From the NCBI GenBank assembly GCA_902781045.1, contig CACZHT010000043.1, positions 1 through 35,452 on the forward strand: a DNA stretch of 35,452 bases, in the 5' to 3' direction. Below the pieces are notes generated by a model. That model saw only the letters and a list, made by a program, of their open reading frames with translations. It had not been told where the DNA came from and did no database searches. A program made the position numbers and the translations under genes. The stretch's first letter is position 1. Each line of letters opens with the position of its first letter. Source of the stretch: an uncultured Bacteroidales bacterium. Its GTDB lineage: Bacteria; Bacteroidota; Bacteroidia; Bacteroidales; Muribaculaceae. Of the stretch, positions 7,900-14,508 are shown one piece after another.

Positions 7900-8646
7900 A
7901 TGAAATTACTGGAAGGAAAAGTCGCGCTCATCACCGGTGCAGCGCGTGGAATCGGCAAGGCTATCGCCCTGCGCATGGCCGCCGAGGGTGCAGACATCGC
8001 ATTTACCGACCTCGTGATCGATGAGATTGGCCAGGAAACTGAAAAGGAAATCGCCGCTCTGGGCGTGAAGTGCAAGGGCTATGCCAGCAACGCAGCAGAC
8101 TTTGCTCAGACCGAGACTGTCGTGGCTCAGGTCAAGGAGGAGTTTGGCCACATCGACATCCTGGTCAACAACGCCGGCATCACCAAGGACGGCCTGATGT
8201 TGCGCATGACCGAGGCCCAGTGGGATGCCGTGATCAACGTCAACCTGAAGTCGGCCTTCAACTTTATCCACGCCCTGGTGCCCATCATGATGCGCCAGCG
8301 TTGTGGCTCAATCATCAACATGGCCAGCGTTGTGGGTGTGCACGGCAATGCGGGTCAATCGAACTATGCCGCCTCGAAGGCCGGCTTGATAGCCTTGGCC
8401 AAGAGCGTGGCTCAGGAGATGGGCAGCCGCGGCATCCGCGCCAACGCCATTGCTCCGGGCTTTATCGACACCGCCATGACTCAGGCTCTGCCCGAGGAGG
8501 TGCGCAAGGAGTGGGCACAGCGCATTCCGCTGCGCCGTGGTGGCACCGTCGACGACATCGCCAATGTGGCCATCTTCCTGGCCAGCGACATGTCGAGCTA
8601 TGTGACCGGCCAGGTCATCCAAGTGGATGGTGGCATGAACATGTGA
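7900..8646 (+). CDS. fabG: 3-oxoacyl-[acyl-carrier-protein] reductase FabG
   Basis: The 248-aa product is a classical short-chain dehydrogenase/reductase of normal FabG length. It has the NADPH-binding TGAARGIG loop (12-19), NNAG (90-93) and the catalytic tetrad N115, S143, Y156 and K160 (the Y-x-x-x-K in SNYAASKAG). The C-terminus VTGQVIQVDGGMNM is typical of FabG. It reduces beta-ketoacyl-ACP to beta-hydroxyacyl-ACP in type II fatty-acid synthesis in the cytosol. Many SDR enzymes share these motifs, but the overall sequence matches FabG better than sugar or steroid dehydrogenases. No other fab gene is in the window. A palindrome follows the stop codon. Confidence 0.9.
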   Translation: MKLLEGKVALITGAARGIGKAIALRMAAEGADIAFTDLVIDEIGQETEKEIAALGVKCKGYASNAADFAQTETVVAQVKEEFGHIDILVNNAGITKDGLMLRMTEAQWDAVINVNLKSAFNFIHALVPIMMRQRCGSIINMASVVGVHGNAGQSNYAASKAGLIALAKSVAQEMGSRGIRANAIAPGFIDTAMTQALPEEVRKEWAQRIPLRRGGTVDDIANVAIFLASDMSSYVTGQVIQVDGGMNM

Positions 8647-8663
8647 TTCAACTCACAAATCAT

Positions 8664-8718
8664 AATGCACAATGCACAATGTTGCTGCAATCGGCGGCTT
8701 CATTGTGCATTGTGCATT
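8664..8718. terminator. 18-bp perfect inverted repeat between convergent fabG and DUF695 gene
   Basis: AATGCACAATGCACAATG (8664-8681) is mirrored perfectly at 8701-8718 around a 19-nt loop, and another CATTGTGCAT follows at 8722-8731. It lies between convergent stop codons, so it could end transcription in both directions. The units resemble the AATGCATAATTCATAAT repeats found in other intergenic spaces of this window (12463, 26036). Confidence 0.5.
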
Positions 8719-8736
8719 GAACATTGTGCATCGCAT

Positions 8737-9189
8737 TTAGTCTTCGTCGGTGACGTGAACCTCGCACTGGCACATCTCGGCATACTCGGCCCAATCGGGG
8801 TCTTCCTCGGCATGAAAGGTGAGAGGCAAGGTCTCAAATGGCTCGAGGATGGTGTTGAGTTTGCGTTGGAAGATGTGCAGGCTGCGGCAGTAGAACACCC
8901 AGTTGCGCTCCCCTGCACCCGTGTAGATGCCGGTGTTCACCGCCACGGGGTCCTTTGAGAACTCGGCCTCCAATGCATCGGTCACCTGCTCCATGAGTCG
9001 GCTAGTGGCATAGTCGGGCATTCCCTTGTCATCGGGCTTGTAGGCCCAATTGACCTCAATGCGATAGACAAACACGCCAGTTGCCTTGACCTGTTCCAAG
9101 CCACTGCGTCCGGTGACCATAATCAACTGACCGTCTTCGCTCTCGGCAGGTGCGGTCCACCATTCGTTGGGTATCTTGAGTTTGGGCAT
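8737..9189 (-). CDS. DUF695 domain protein
   Basis: The 150-aa cytosolic protein has the features of the DUF695 family in Bacteroidales: an N-terminal NEWWTAPAESEDGQLIMVTG, a central NWAYKPDDKGMPD, then GIYTGAGERNWVFYCRSLHI and PLTFHAEEDPDWAEYAEM. No catalytic function is known for this family and no active-site pattern is evident. It is a single gene with its own promoter, convergent with fabG. Its function remains unassigned, and only the family call is offered. Confidence 0.75.
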   Translation of the reverse strand: MPKLKIPNEWWTAPAESEDGQLIMVTGRSGLEQVKATGVFVYRIEVNWAYKPDDKGMPDYATSRLMEQVTDALEAEFSKDPVAVNTGIYTGAGERNWVFYCRSLHIFQRKLNTILEPFETLPLTFHAEEDPDWAEYAEMCQCEVHVTDED

Positions 9190-9251
9190 CGTTAAAATTA
9201 AGTATTAATTCTAGTGCTACATGCTGCGTTGCACAATCCCTATTGTCGGCA

Positions 9252-9283
9252 CGAAGGTACGAAAAAACAATGAGATGACCAAA
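9252..9283 (-). promoter_or_regulatory. Promoter of the DUF695 gene
   Basis: On the minus strand TTTG (9280-9283), 20 bp, then TACCTTCG (9252-9259, one mismatch to TAnnTTTG). The predicted start near 9245 leaves a leader of about 56 nt. Confidence 0.6.
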
Positions 9284-9493
9284 TTGTGCAGCAAAAAGCC
9301 GCAACAAAGCTTAATTTTTGTTAAGTGTTAAAACACCATGCATCTTGCCGCAAGCTGACGAGCTGTAAACGCCTATCATCACTAAGCGTTAACATTTTAA
9401 GTTAAAATATCGAATTGTTAATAAATCAGTATTTTCAACTGACCAAACAAGGTGCTATTATTCAGCAATTTATAGAAAATTAATGTAGCGAAA

Positions 9494-9525
9494 TTTGGTA
9501 GGTATCGCAATAATGTCTACCTTTG
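9494..9525 (+). promoter_or_regulatory. Strong Bacteroidetes promoter for the structured leader
   Basis: TTTG (9494-9497), a 20-bp spacer and TACCTTTG (9518-9525) match both consensus boxes exactly. Transcription should start near 9530-9532. This rules out translation from the earlier in-frame start codon at 9495. Confidence 0.75.
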
Positions 9526-9528
9526 CAG

Positions 9529-9665
9529 TCCATTTTCCGCAAAACGGAACTGGGAAGTACAAACCTGGTGGAACATTGTTTTCCGCCCTTGAGCCGAAAG
9601 TCGGCACAGGCCACTCCCACAGCGACGGGTGTCGTCGGGCAACTGGCCTGCATTATGAACTTAAA
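9529..9665 (+). ncRNA. Structured 5' leader RNA (candidate cis-regulatory RNA or small RNA)
   Basis: Between the promoter and the thioredoxin-fold gene lies a G+C-rich leader of about 140 nt with several hairpins: TTCCG/CGGAA (9535-9549), GCCGA/TCGGC (9593-9605), and CAGGCCA/TGGCCTG (9607-9650) enclosing CCC/GGG and CGAC/GTCG. TTTTCCGC occurs twice (at about 9533 and 9579), so the middle CGGAA could pair with either copy, as in a two-state switch. The DNA around it is A/T-rich, so the G+C-rich block stands out. I could not match it to a known riboswitch. It might instead be an independent small RNA. Confidence 0.45.
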
Positions 9666-9678
9666 CGAAGATTCATGA
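9655..9678 (+). CDS. Seven-codon leader peptide overlapping the next start (ATGA)
   Basis: An ATG at 9655 opens MNLNEDS and stops at TGA 9676-9678. The stop overlaps the ATG (9675) of the thioredoxin-fold gene as ATGA, the arrangement used for translational coupling. So short a frame can arise by chance. Confidence 0.3.
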   Translation: MNLNEDS

Positions 9679-10148
9679 CTAAGTCATTATTCACGATTGC
9701 GACATTGGCAGTTCTGCTTGTCTTCACCTCGGCCTACTACACCACTCCCGCCGATGGGCGTGTGGGCTATCAAGCTCCCATTCTGACTGAGGACAACGAG
9801 GCTGGCAGCTTTGCATTGAGCCAGCTGCGCGGCAACTATGTGGTCGTCTCGTTCTGGTCATCGTCGCAGCCCAAGTCACGCATCAGCAACCTGCAGCTAG
9901 ACCGTGCCACACGCATGAGCGACATCCAGCACGTGTCGGTCAACATGGACGAAAGCGAAGCTCTCTACCGGCAAGTTGCCACCGTCGATGGCCTGCGCAG
10001 CCAGTGGCAATGGCACTGCGACAGCGCGGCGCAAGACAAGCTGCGGCGCACCTGGCGACAAGGGAGCGAATATTGTAGTTTTCTGGTCGATCCCGAGGGG
10101 CGCATCATCCAGAAAGACCCCACGCCGCAAGACCTTGCCCAACTCTGA
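9675..10148 (+). CDS. Exported thioredoxin-fold protein lacking the CxxC motif
   Basis: Starting at ATG 9675 the product is 157 aa with an N-terminal hydrophobic segment (residues 5-20), then GYQAPILTED, FALSQLRGNYVVVSFWSSSQ and FLVDPEGRIIQKDPTP. This is the TlpA/AhpC-TSA-like thioredoxin layout: a P-x-F/L opening, L-x-x-L-R-G-K-x-V-x-x-x-F-W, and D-x-x-G-x-I near the end. Where such proteins have W-x-x-C-x-x-C it has WSSSQPKSR, so no redox pair exists. Two cysteines are elsewhere (WHCDS, EYCSF). It is probably a non-redox paralogue in the periplasm or anchored to the membrane. The upstream promoter excludes a longer N-terminus. Confidence 0.7.
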   Translation: MTKSLFTIATLAVLLVFTSAYYTTPADGRVGYQAPILTEDNEAGSFALSQLRGNYVVVSFWSSSQPKSRISNLQLDRATRMSDIQHVSVNMDESEALYRQVATVDGLRSQWQWHCDSAAQDKLRRTWRQGSEYCSFLVDPEGRIIQKDPTPQDLAQL

Positions 10149-10166
10149 ATGACCACCCAAAAAATG

Positions 10167-10208
10167 ATCCGCAGACAACCTGAGACGTTGCCTGCGGATT
10201 TCTTTTTT
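10167..10208 (+). terminator. Rho-independent terminator
   Basis: ATCCGCAG...CAAC pairs with GTTG...CTGCGGAT and is followed by TTCTTTTTT. It lies just after the thioredoxin-fold gene and before the convergent gene. Confidence 0.8.
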
Positions 10209-10222
10209 GCAGCGAGCAGTTT

Positions 10223-10831
10223 CTAGTCCTCCAGGTAAAGATAATAGGACGCGCCACCCTCTTGCATGGCCTCAAGAAAAGTCATAGCATCGTTGAACGA
10301 GACACCAAAGGACTTCTTCCCCACACCGACCAACGACTCCACCTTCTCATCAAAGATCACGCCGAGCATCTCATTCAAATCCTGATTTGCAATGATGCTC
10401 TTTGAAATCTCATCATCAATTTGCGCCTTAACGCTGGCCGTGAGTTTGCCTGCCACGGCATCCGTGAGGGTAATGGAATGAGTCGTACACGACCACCTGC
10501 CCGCAATCGTCTGTTTGGCATGGTAGACGAGCGTATTGCTGTAGTTGGCCAACCGTGCCTTTTCTTCAGCATTTTCTGCCTCGGACACATCGAGTTCAAA
10601 CTTCTCAGTCTTATCCATGATGATGTCGATGGTGAATGTCTTGTCCCTCTTAAACTCAAAGACATAACTGAATGTCATGGGTATACCGTCATCTGACTCT
10701 TCATCCTGGGCAATCTGCATTTCGCCCGTATAGCGCCCCACCATCTCTTTCTCGAGATCGTTCAACGCTGCCTGTGCGACTAAAGCACCCATCACAACAG
10801 ACATCATAGCCCACACAAAAGTTCGTTTCAT
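10223..10831 (-). CDS. Secreted protein of unknown function (202 aa)
   Basis: A signal peptide (about 1-21, ending AQAA) is followed by LEKEMVGRYTGEMQIAQDEE, which reads like the first strand of a lipocalin-type or META-like barrel (W/V-x-G-x-Y-x-G). Then come beta-rich segments FSYVFEFKRDKTFTIDIIMD and TIAGRWSCTTHSITLTDA, the pattern of small periplasmic barrels that report on stress or bind lipids. The last third is helical and polar. There is no lipobox cysteine and only one cysteine in the mature part. The family is not recognised and the barrel suggestion is inference. It is convergent with the thioredoxin-fold gene across a shared spacer. Confidence 0.7.
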   Translation of the reverse strand: MKRTFVWAMMSVVMGALVAQAALNDLEKEMVGRYTGEMQIAQDEESDDGIPMTFSYVFEFKRDKTFTIDIIMDKTEKFELDVSEAENAEEKARLANYSNTLVYHAKQTIAGRWSCTTHSITLTDAVAGKLTASVKAQIDDEISKSIIANQDLNEMLGVIFDEKVESLVGVGKKSFGVSFNDAMTFLEAMQEGGASYYLYLED

Positions 10832-10849
10832 AGTTCAGCAATTAATTAC

Positions 10850-10879
10850 AAAGCGTGTACCCCAAGAGGCACACGCTTT
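10850..10879. terminator. Hairpin between two minus-strand genes
   Basis: AAGCGTGT (10851-10858) pairs with ACACGCTT (10871-10878) with one extra A-T pair outside. It follows the stop of the M23 gene on the minus strand, but no clear T-run comes after it, so it is only a probable terminator. Confidence 0.45.
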
Positions 10880-10896
10880 AAAAATATTTCAATTTG

Positions 10897-11895
10897 TTAC
10901 TTGACGCGGAGCACTTTGCCCGACTGTACCTTGTCGCCCTTGATGCCGTTAAGCCTCTTGAGCTGCGCCACAGTTGTGCCATTGCGTGCAGCGATTTTGC
11001 CCAGGCTGTCGCCCCTGCGCACCTTGTAGGTGCTGCGCTGTGCAGTGCGCTTCTGGCGTTTGTTGTCATACTTGCGTCCCTGGCTCGACTTGCTGTAGCT
11101 AGCCGATGAACTGCCTGTCGACCGCACAGCAGCATAGCGGCGGCTGGGGGCGTAGGAGCGGCTCTCGGTATAGTTGCTCTTGTTGAAGGTGTAAGAGTCG
11201 GTGTGGGTCGTGCGGTTGGCAAAGTCGATGATGGCTGCCGGATTGATGGCATAGCCCATGAATCGTGTCTCGAAGTGCAGGTGCGGCCCTGTGCTTCGGC
11301 CTGTGTTTCCGCTGAGTGCGATGGGCTGTCCCGCCTTGACAAACTGGTTGGGCTGCACGAGGAATCGTGTGAGGTGCCCATAAACAGTCTCGAGCCCGTT
11401 GTCATGTCGCAGAATGACATAGAATCCATATCCACCACGCTCAAACTTGGTGAGTCGCACCTTGCCAGTGAAGGCTGCGTAGACCGTGTCACCAACAGCG
11501 CTGCGCATGTCCACACCCTTGTGTGTGCGCCGGAATGCGGGTCGGTAGCCGTAAGGCGAGGTAATGTAGTTGCCCTTGATGGGCATGTGGAACCCGCGCA
11601 CATCGATGACCTTGGTCTGTGGCACATTAGCGTTCTTGTAGGGGTTGACGCGATCGCTCTCCCAGCCCTCGGTGTAGATGTCGGGTTCGGGTTCTTCCTC
11701 TTCGTAGAGTTGTGAGGCATATTTCTGTGCCTCCTCGAGTTTGATCTGATCCTGGATGCGCGACTGTCGTGCGAGCAGGTCTGCATGCATCCGGCTGTTG
11801 TTCTTGGCGCTCTGCAGGTTCTGTGCAGCAGCGTGGTTGGCGGTTATCGCCATGACGGCCACCACGGCCATCGTGATTATCTGTCGTATACTCAT
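10897..11895 (-). CDS. M23 family peptidoglycan endopeptidase with C-terminal LysM
   Basis: Numbered from the ATG at 11895, the 332-aa product has a signal peptide (about 1-24), an acidic spacer (EEEEPEPD, about 65-72), an M23 (LytM-like) domain at about 100-225 and a LysM domain at about 288-332. Zinc ligands are visible as H125 and D129 (THKGVDMR) and the HLH motif (H205, H207) in GRSTGPHLHFE. A basic, serine-rich linker joins the domains. Such enzymes cut peptide cross-links in the cell wall, and LysM binds the glycan chain. An upstream TTG (11901) is in frame but the ATG fits the signal peptide better. It begins 7 bp after the beta-flower gene, so the pair is an operon. Confidence 0.88.
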   Translation of the reverse strand: MSIRQIITMAVVAVMAITANHAAAQNLQSAKNNSRMHADLLARQSRIQDQIKLEEAQKYASQLYEEEEPEPDIYTEGWESDRVNPYKNANVPQTKVIDVRGFHMPIKGNYITSPYGYRPAFRRTHKGVDMRSAVGDTVYAAFTGKVRLTKFERGGYGFYVILRHDNGLETVYGHLTRFLVQPNQFVKAGQPIALSGNTGRSTGPHLHFETRFMGYAINPAAIIDFANRTTHTDSYTFNKSNYTESRSYAPSRRYAAVRSTGSSSASYSKSSQGRKYDNKRQKRTAQRSTYKVRRGDSLGKIAARNGTTVAQLKRLNGIKGDKVQSGKVLRVK

Positions 11896-11902
11896 AAGCA
11901 AA

Positions 11903-12331
11903 TTAAATCAGTTTGAAGAAAAACAGCACTGCAGCTTTCTTGGTGTCCACTCCGCGTGCGTCGCCGATGTAGCTGCCGCTACTGTTGTAGATGCGGCCAC
12001 TGCTCTCGACACGTCCCATGTAGCTTCCGCTACTGTTGTAGACACGTCCGTCGCTCTCAACACGGCCAATATAACTGCCACTGCTGTTGTACATGCGACC
12101 GTCACTCTCGACCTTGCCCATGTAACTGCCGCTGCTGTTGTAGATGCGGCCATTGCTCTCGATACGGCCCATGTTGCTGCCACTGCTGTTGTAGACACGG
12201 CCATCACTCTCGACACGGCCAATGTTGCTGCCGCTGCTATTGCTCATCCGCTGTGCACTGGCTGTGGCCGTAACCCCCATAAGCACGGCACCCGCAAGAA
12301 CCCAAGCGAACAGTTTTCTTGTCAATTTCAT
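11903..12331 (-). CDS. Exported 17-residue repeat protein resembling 4-fold beta flower proteins
   Basis: The 142-aa product has a signal peptide (1-26, ending ASA) and then about six tandem 17-residue units of the form R-x-Y-N-S-S-G-S-x-x-G-R-V-E-S-D-G (residues 28-123). The tail GDARGVDTKKAAVLFFFKLI matches the end seen in Bacteroidetes beta-flower-type proteins, where short G-N/S-G hairpins form a propeller-like disc. The repeats are near-identical at DNA level, so copy number may vary. The gene is first in an operon with the M23/LysM endopeptidase, suggesting an envelope role. Binding partner and function are unknown. Confidence 0.7.
   Translation of the reverse strand: MKLTRKLFAWVLAGAVLMGVTATASAQRMSNSSGSNIGRVESDGRVYNSSGSNMGRIESNGRIYNSSGSYMGKVESDGRMYNSSGSYIGRVESDGRVYNSSGSYMGRVESSGRIYNSSGSYIGDARGVDTKKAAVLFFFKLI
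11963..12250 (-). repeat. In-frame 51-bp tandem repeats
   Basis: Five full 51-bp units and a partial sixth encode the 17-residue repeats of the beta-flower-like protein. Unit length is constant and keeps the frame. Confidence 0.75.
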
Positions 12332-12367
12332 TGTCCTGCAATTTTAATGGTTTGTCTAAAAAACGCT

Positions 12368-12400
12368 CAAAATTAGTACTTTATTTTGGAACATCAGCAA
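12368..12400 (-). promoter_or_regulatory. Probable promoter of the beta-flower/M23 operon
   Basis: The minus strand reads TTG (12398-12400), a 22-bp spacer, then TAATTTTG (12368-12375). The spacer is slightly long. The leader would be about 30 nt. Confidence 0.45.
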
Positions 12401-12462
12401 TTTTTCCTACTAAAAAATGTAAACTTTGGTTGTGTTGTGCAAACAGGGCATTGGTTAATTCA

Positions 12463-12695
12463 TAATGCATAATGCATAATTCATAATTTATAATTCATAA
12501 TTTATAATTTATAATTCCTCCAATTCTCTATCCCGTATCCGCACCCCACCACACTCTACACTCTATCCGCACCCCACCACACTCTACACTCTACACTCTA
12601 CTCACTACTCACTACCCACTACCCTCTACCCTCTACCCTCTACCCTCTACCCTCTACCCTCTACCCTCTACCTTCTACCCTCTACCCTCTACCCT
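12463..12695. repeat. Low-complexity repeat block: TAATTCATAA units, 28-bp duplication, 7-bp microsatellite
   Basis: Three arrays lie in a row. AATGCATAATTCATAATTTATAAT-type A/T units fill 12463-12515. A 28-bp unit beginning TATCCGCACC occurs twice in tandem (12536-12563, 12564-12591). CTACCCT is repeated eleven times (12619-12695) with one variant unit, ending inside the stop codon of the alpha/beta hydrolase gene. No gene is visible in 12332-12694. Confidence 0.85.
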
Positions 12696-13660
12696 CAGTC
12701 CAGGATCCAGCGGGCGACAAAATCACGGACTAGCCGGGTGTACTCGGCAGGGTGGTCGCTGTAGGCGCGGGCGTGGATTGAGCCGGGAGCCAGCCATAGC
12801 TGCTTGGGCTGAGGCTTGGCTTCATATAGCTCATACACCATGGCGGTAGGCACAAAGTCGTCGTTGTCGCCGTGGATGAAAAGCATCGGCAGGTGGCACT
12901 TTTCGACCTGCCGCACACTGTTGGCTTGACCAAAGCTCCAGCCATACTTCACCCGACACAATGCGCTGGTGGTGTAGAGCAATGGGATGTCGGGCAAGCC
13001 GAACATCTGCCCCAGCTGCCAGCCAAACTCGTCCCAAGCTCTGGTATAGCCACAATCCTCAATGACACCTCGCACACAGGCGGGCAACGAGTCGCCGGCA
13101 ACGTTCATCACAGTTGCCGCCCCCATCGAGATGCCGTGCAGCACCAAGCGGCTCGGCACCGAGTCGACCCGGAACATCTGGTCGGCGACATCAATCCAGC
13201 GTTTGACGTGCTCGCGGTCACCACCCCACCCCATGTCGATGTGGTCGCCTGGCGTATGACCATGAGCAGGCAAATCAGGCAACAAAACATTCATGCCCAG
13301 GTCGTGGCAGTAAAGGTAACCGATGTGCATCATCGACAGAGCGCAGTCTTTGTAGCCATGAACGAGCAGCGCGGTGGCTGTAGTGGGCCGTGAGGCGCAC
13401 ACATACCACGCATGAGCCGGCACGCCATCAATATCCACAGTGGTGTCGCGCAACTGCCCGGTCTGGCGGACACTGTCGACCCACAGCACCACCGCACTGG
13501 GGGCATGATGCGCCAAACGCTCGATGGCCTCATCGTCACTGCGCTGCAGCGGCGACAAGGCAAAGTCGAGCATATAAAAACTGCTGCCGACCAGTGCGGC
13601 CAGCAACAGTATGACAGTAGTGGCGAATGACCACGCCACTATTTTACGACCCCGTTTCAT
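12695..13660 (-). CDS. Membrane-anchored alpha/beta hydrolase
   Basis: The 321-aa product has an N-terminal transmembrane anchor (about residues 9-30) and a serine alpha/beta hydrolase fold: LLVHGYKDCALSM (oxyanion region, about 98-110), nucleophile elbow HGISMG (S178), the acid in IHGDNDDFVP, and the histidine in PGSIHARAY (H296). This resembles periplasm-facing esterases or peptidases of the COG1073 group found in Firmicutes and Bacteroidetes. The substrate is unknown. It begins 17 bp after the Bax-inhibitor gene and is probably in its operon. The 3' end abuts the 7-bp microsatellite, so slippage there would change the C-terminus only slightly. Confidence 0.8.
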   Translation of the reverse strand: MKRGRKIVAWSFATTVILLLAALVGSSFYMLDFALSPLQRSDDEAIERLAHHAPSAVVLWVDSVRQTGQLRDTTVDIDGVPAHAWYVCASRPTTATALLVHGYKDCALSMMHIGYLYCHDLGMNVLLPDLPAHGHTPGDHIDMGWGGDREHVKRWIDVADQMFRVDSVPSRLVLHGISMGAATVMNVAGDSLPACVRGVIEDCGYTRAWDEFGWQLGQMFGLPDIPLLYTTSALCRVKYGWSFGQANSVRQVEKCHLPMLFIHGDNDDFVPTAMVYELYEAKPQPKQLWLAPGSIHARAYSDHPAEYTRLVRDFVARWILD

Positions 13661-13677
13661 CTCATGACCACGTTGCG

Positions 13678-14406
13678 TCAGTCACGGCTGCCAAAGATGC
13701 GCAGCAGATAGATGAACAGGTTGATGAAGTCGAGGTAGAGGCTCAATGCGCCCAGTGTGGCAATTTTGCCAGTCTGCCCCGGGTCGGCCACCTCGACCAT
13801 GCGCTTGATGCTCTGTGTGTCCCATGCGGTGAGTCCGTCAAAGATGGCTACGCCAGCCAGACTGATGATCCAGTCCATGGCAGTGCTCTTTAAGAACAGA
13901 TTGACAATCGTGCACAAAATCAGTCCAATCAGCGCCATGAACAGGATGGCTCCCATCTTGCTCAAGTCCTGCTTGGTGACATAGCCATAAAGACACATCG
14001 CACCAAAGGTAACCGAGGTGATGCCGAATGTCAATGCGATTGACGAACCTGTATAAATCAAGAATATCGGCGTGAGTGTGACACCGTTGAGCACAGCATA
14101 GAGGTAGAACAATGCCGTTGCCGTCGAAGGCTGCAACTTGTCGATGCGGGACGAGAGATAGAACACCAGACCCAACTCGGCAAACGCCAACACAAAGAAT
14201 GTGACGCGCGAGTTGAAAAACAGCGTCATCAGCGTCTCGTTGCCCAGCACCAGCAGTGAGGTGATGGCAGTGACGAGCAGTCCCAGGAACATCTTGCCGT
14301 AGACACGGCGCATGACGCTGGCCACATAGGTGCGCAGCGACAATTCACTCTCGGCCTGAGCGGCCGTAGCATAACCGTAGTTGCTGTAATAATTGTTGTT
14401 ATCCAT
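13678..14406 (-). CDS. Bax inhibitor-1/YccA family membrane protein
   Basis: The 242-aa product has a hydrophilic N-terminus rich in N and Y, then seven predicted membrane helices between about residues 35 and 235, with the family signatures FLGLLVTAIT, TALFYLYAVLNGVTLTPIFL and GLTAWDTQSIKRM (the conserved acidic pore region near the end). BI-1/YccA proteins are thought to be pH-sensitive calcium leak channels or modulators of membrane protease FtsH. It is on the minus strand between argS and an alpha/beta hydrolase, 102 bp after argS. The length is typical of Bacteroidetes members. Confidence 0.88.
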   Translation of the reverse strand: MDNNNYYSNYGYATAAQAESELSLRTYVASVMRRVYGKMFLGLLVTAITSLLVLGNETLMTLFFNSRVTFFVLAFAELGLVFYLSSRIDKLQPSTATALFYLYAVLNGVTLTPIFLIYTGSSIALTFGITSVTFGAMCLYGYVTKQDLSKMGAILFMALIGLILCTIVNLFLKSTAMDWIISLAGVAIFDGLTAWDTQSIKRMVEVADPGQTGKIATLGALSLYLDFINLFIYLLRIFGSRD

Positions 14407-14508
14407 ATTTATCTTGTAGATTAAGTTTGCTCTTGTATATCCAAAAATCCTAGACTATCTAGAAAAACTAGACTCACCCAGGATATTGCAAAAAGCGTGC
14501 CAAAGCGG

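Noticed and set aside
9551..9620. Possible cobalamin riboswitch in the leader (GGGAA, GGTG, GCCACT blocks)
   Set aside because: The spacing and P3/P4 pairings of the known class are not met; only short motif coincidences are seen.
9495..9674. Extended N-terminus of the thioredoxin-fold gene
   Set aside because: A full promoter (TTTG, 20 bp, TACCTTTG) lies across the start of this extension, and the extension encodes no recognisable signal, so the ATG at 9675 is used.
12536..12695. CRISPR array
   Set aside because: The repeats are tandem and adjacent with no spacers of constant length; they are microsatellites.
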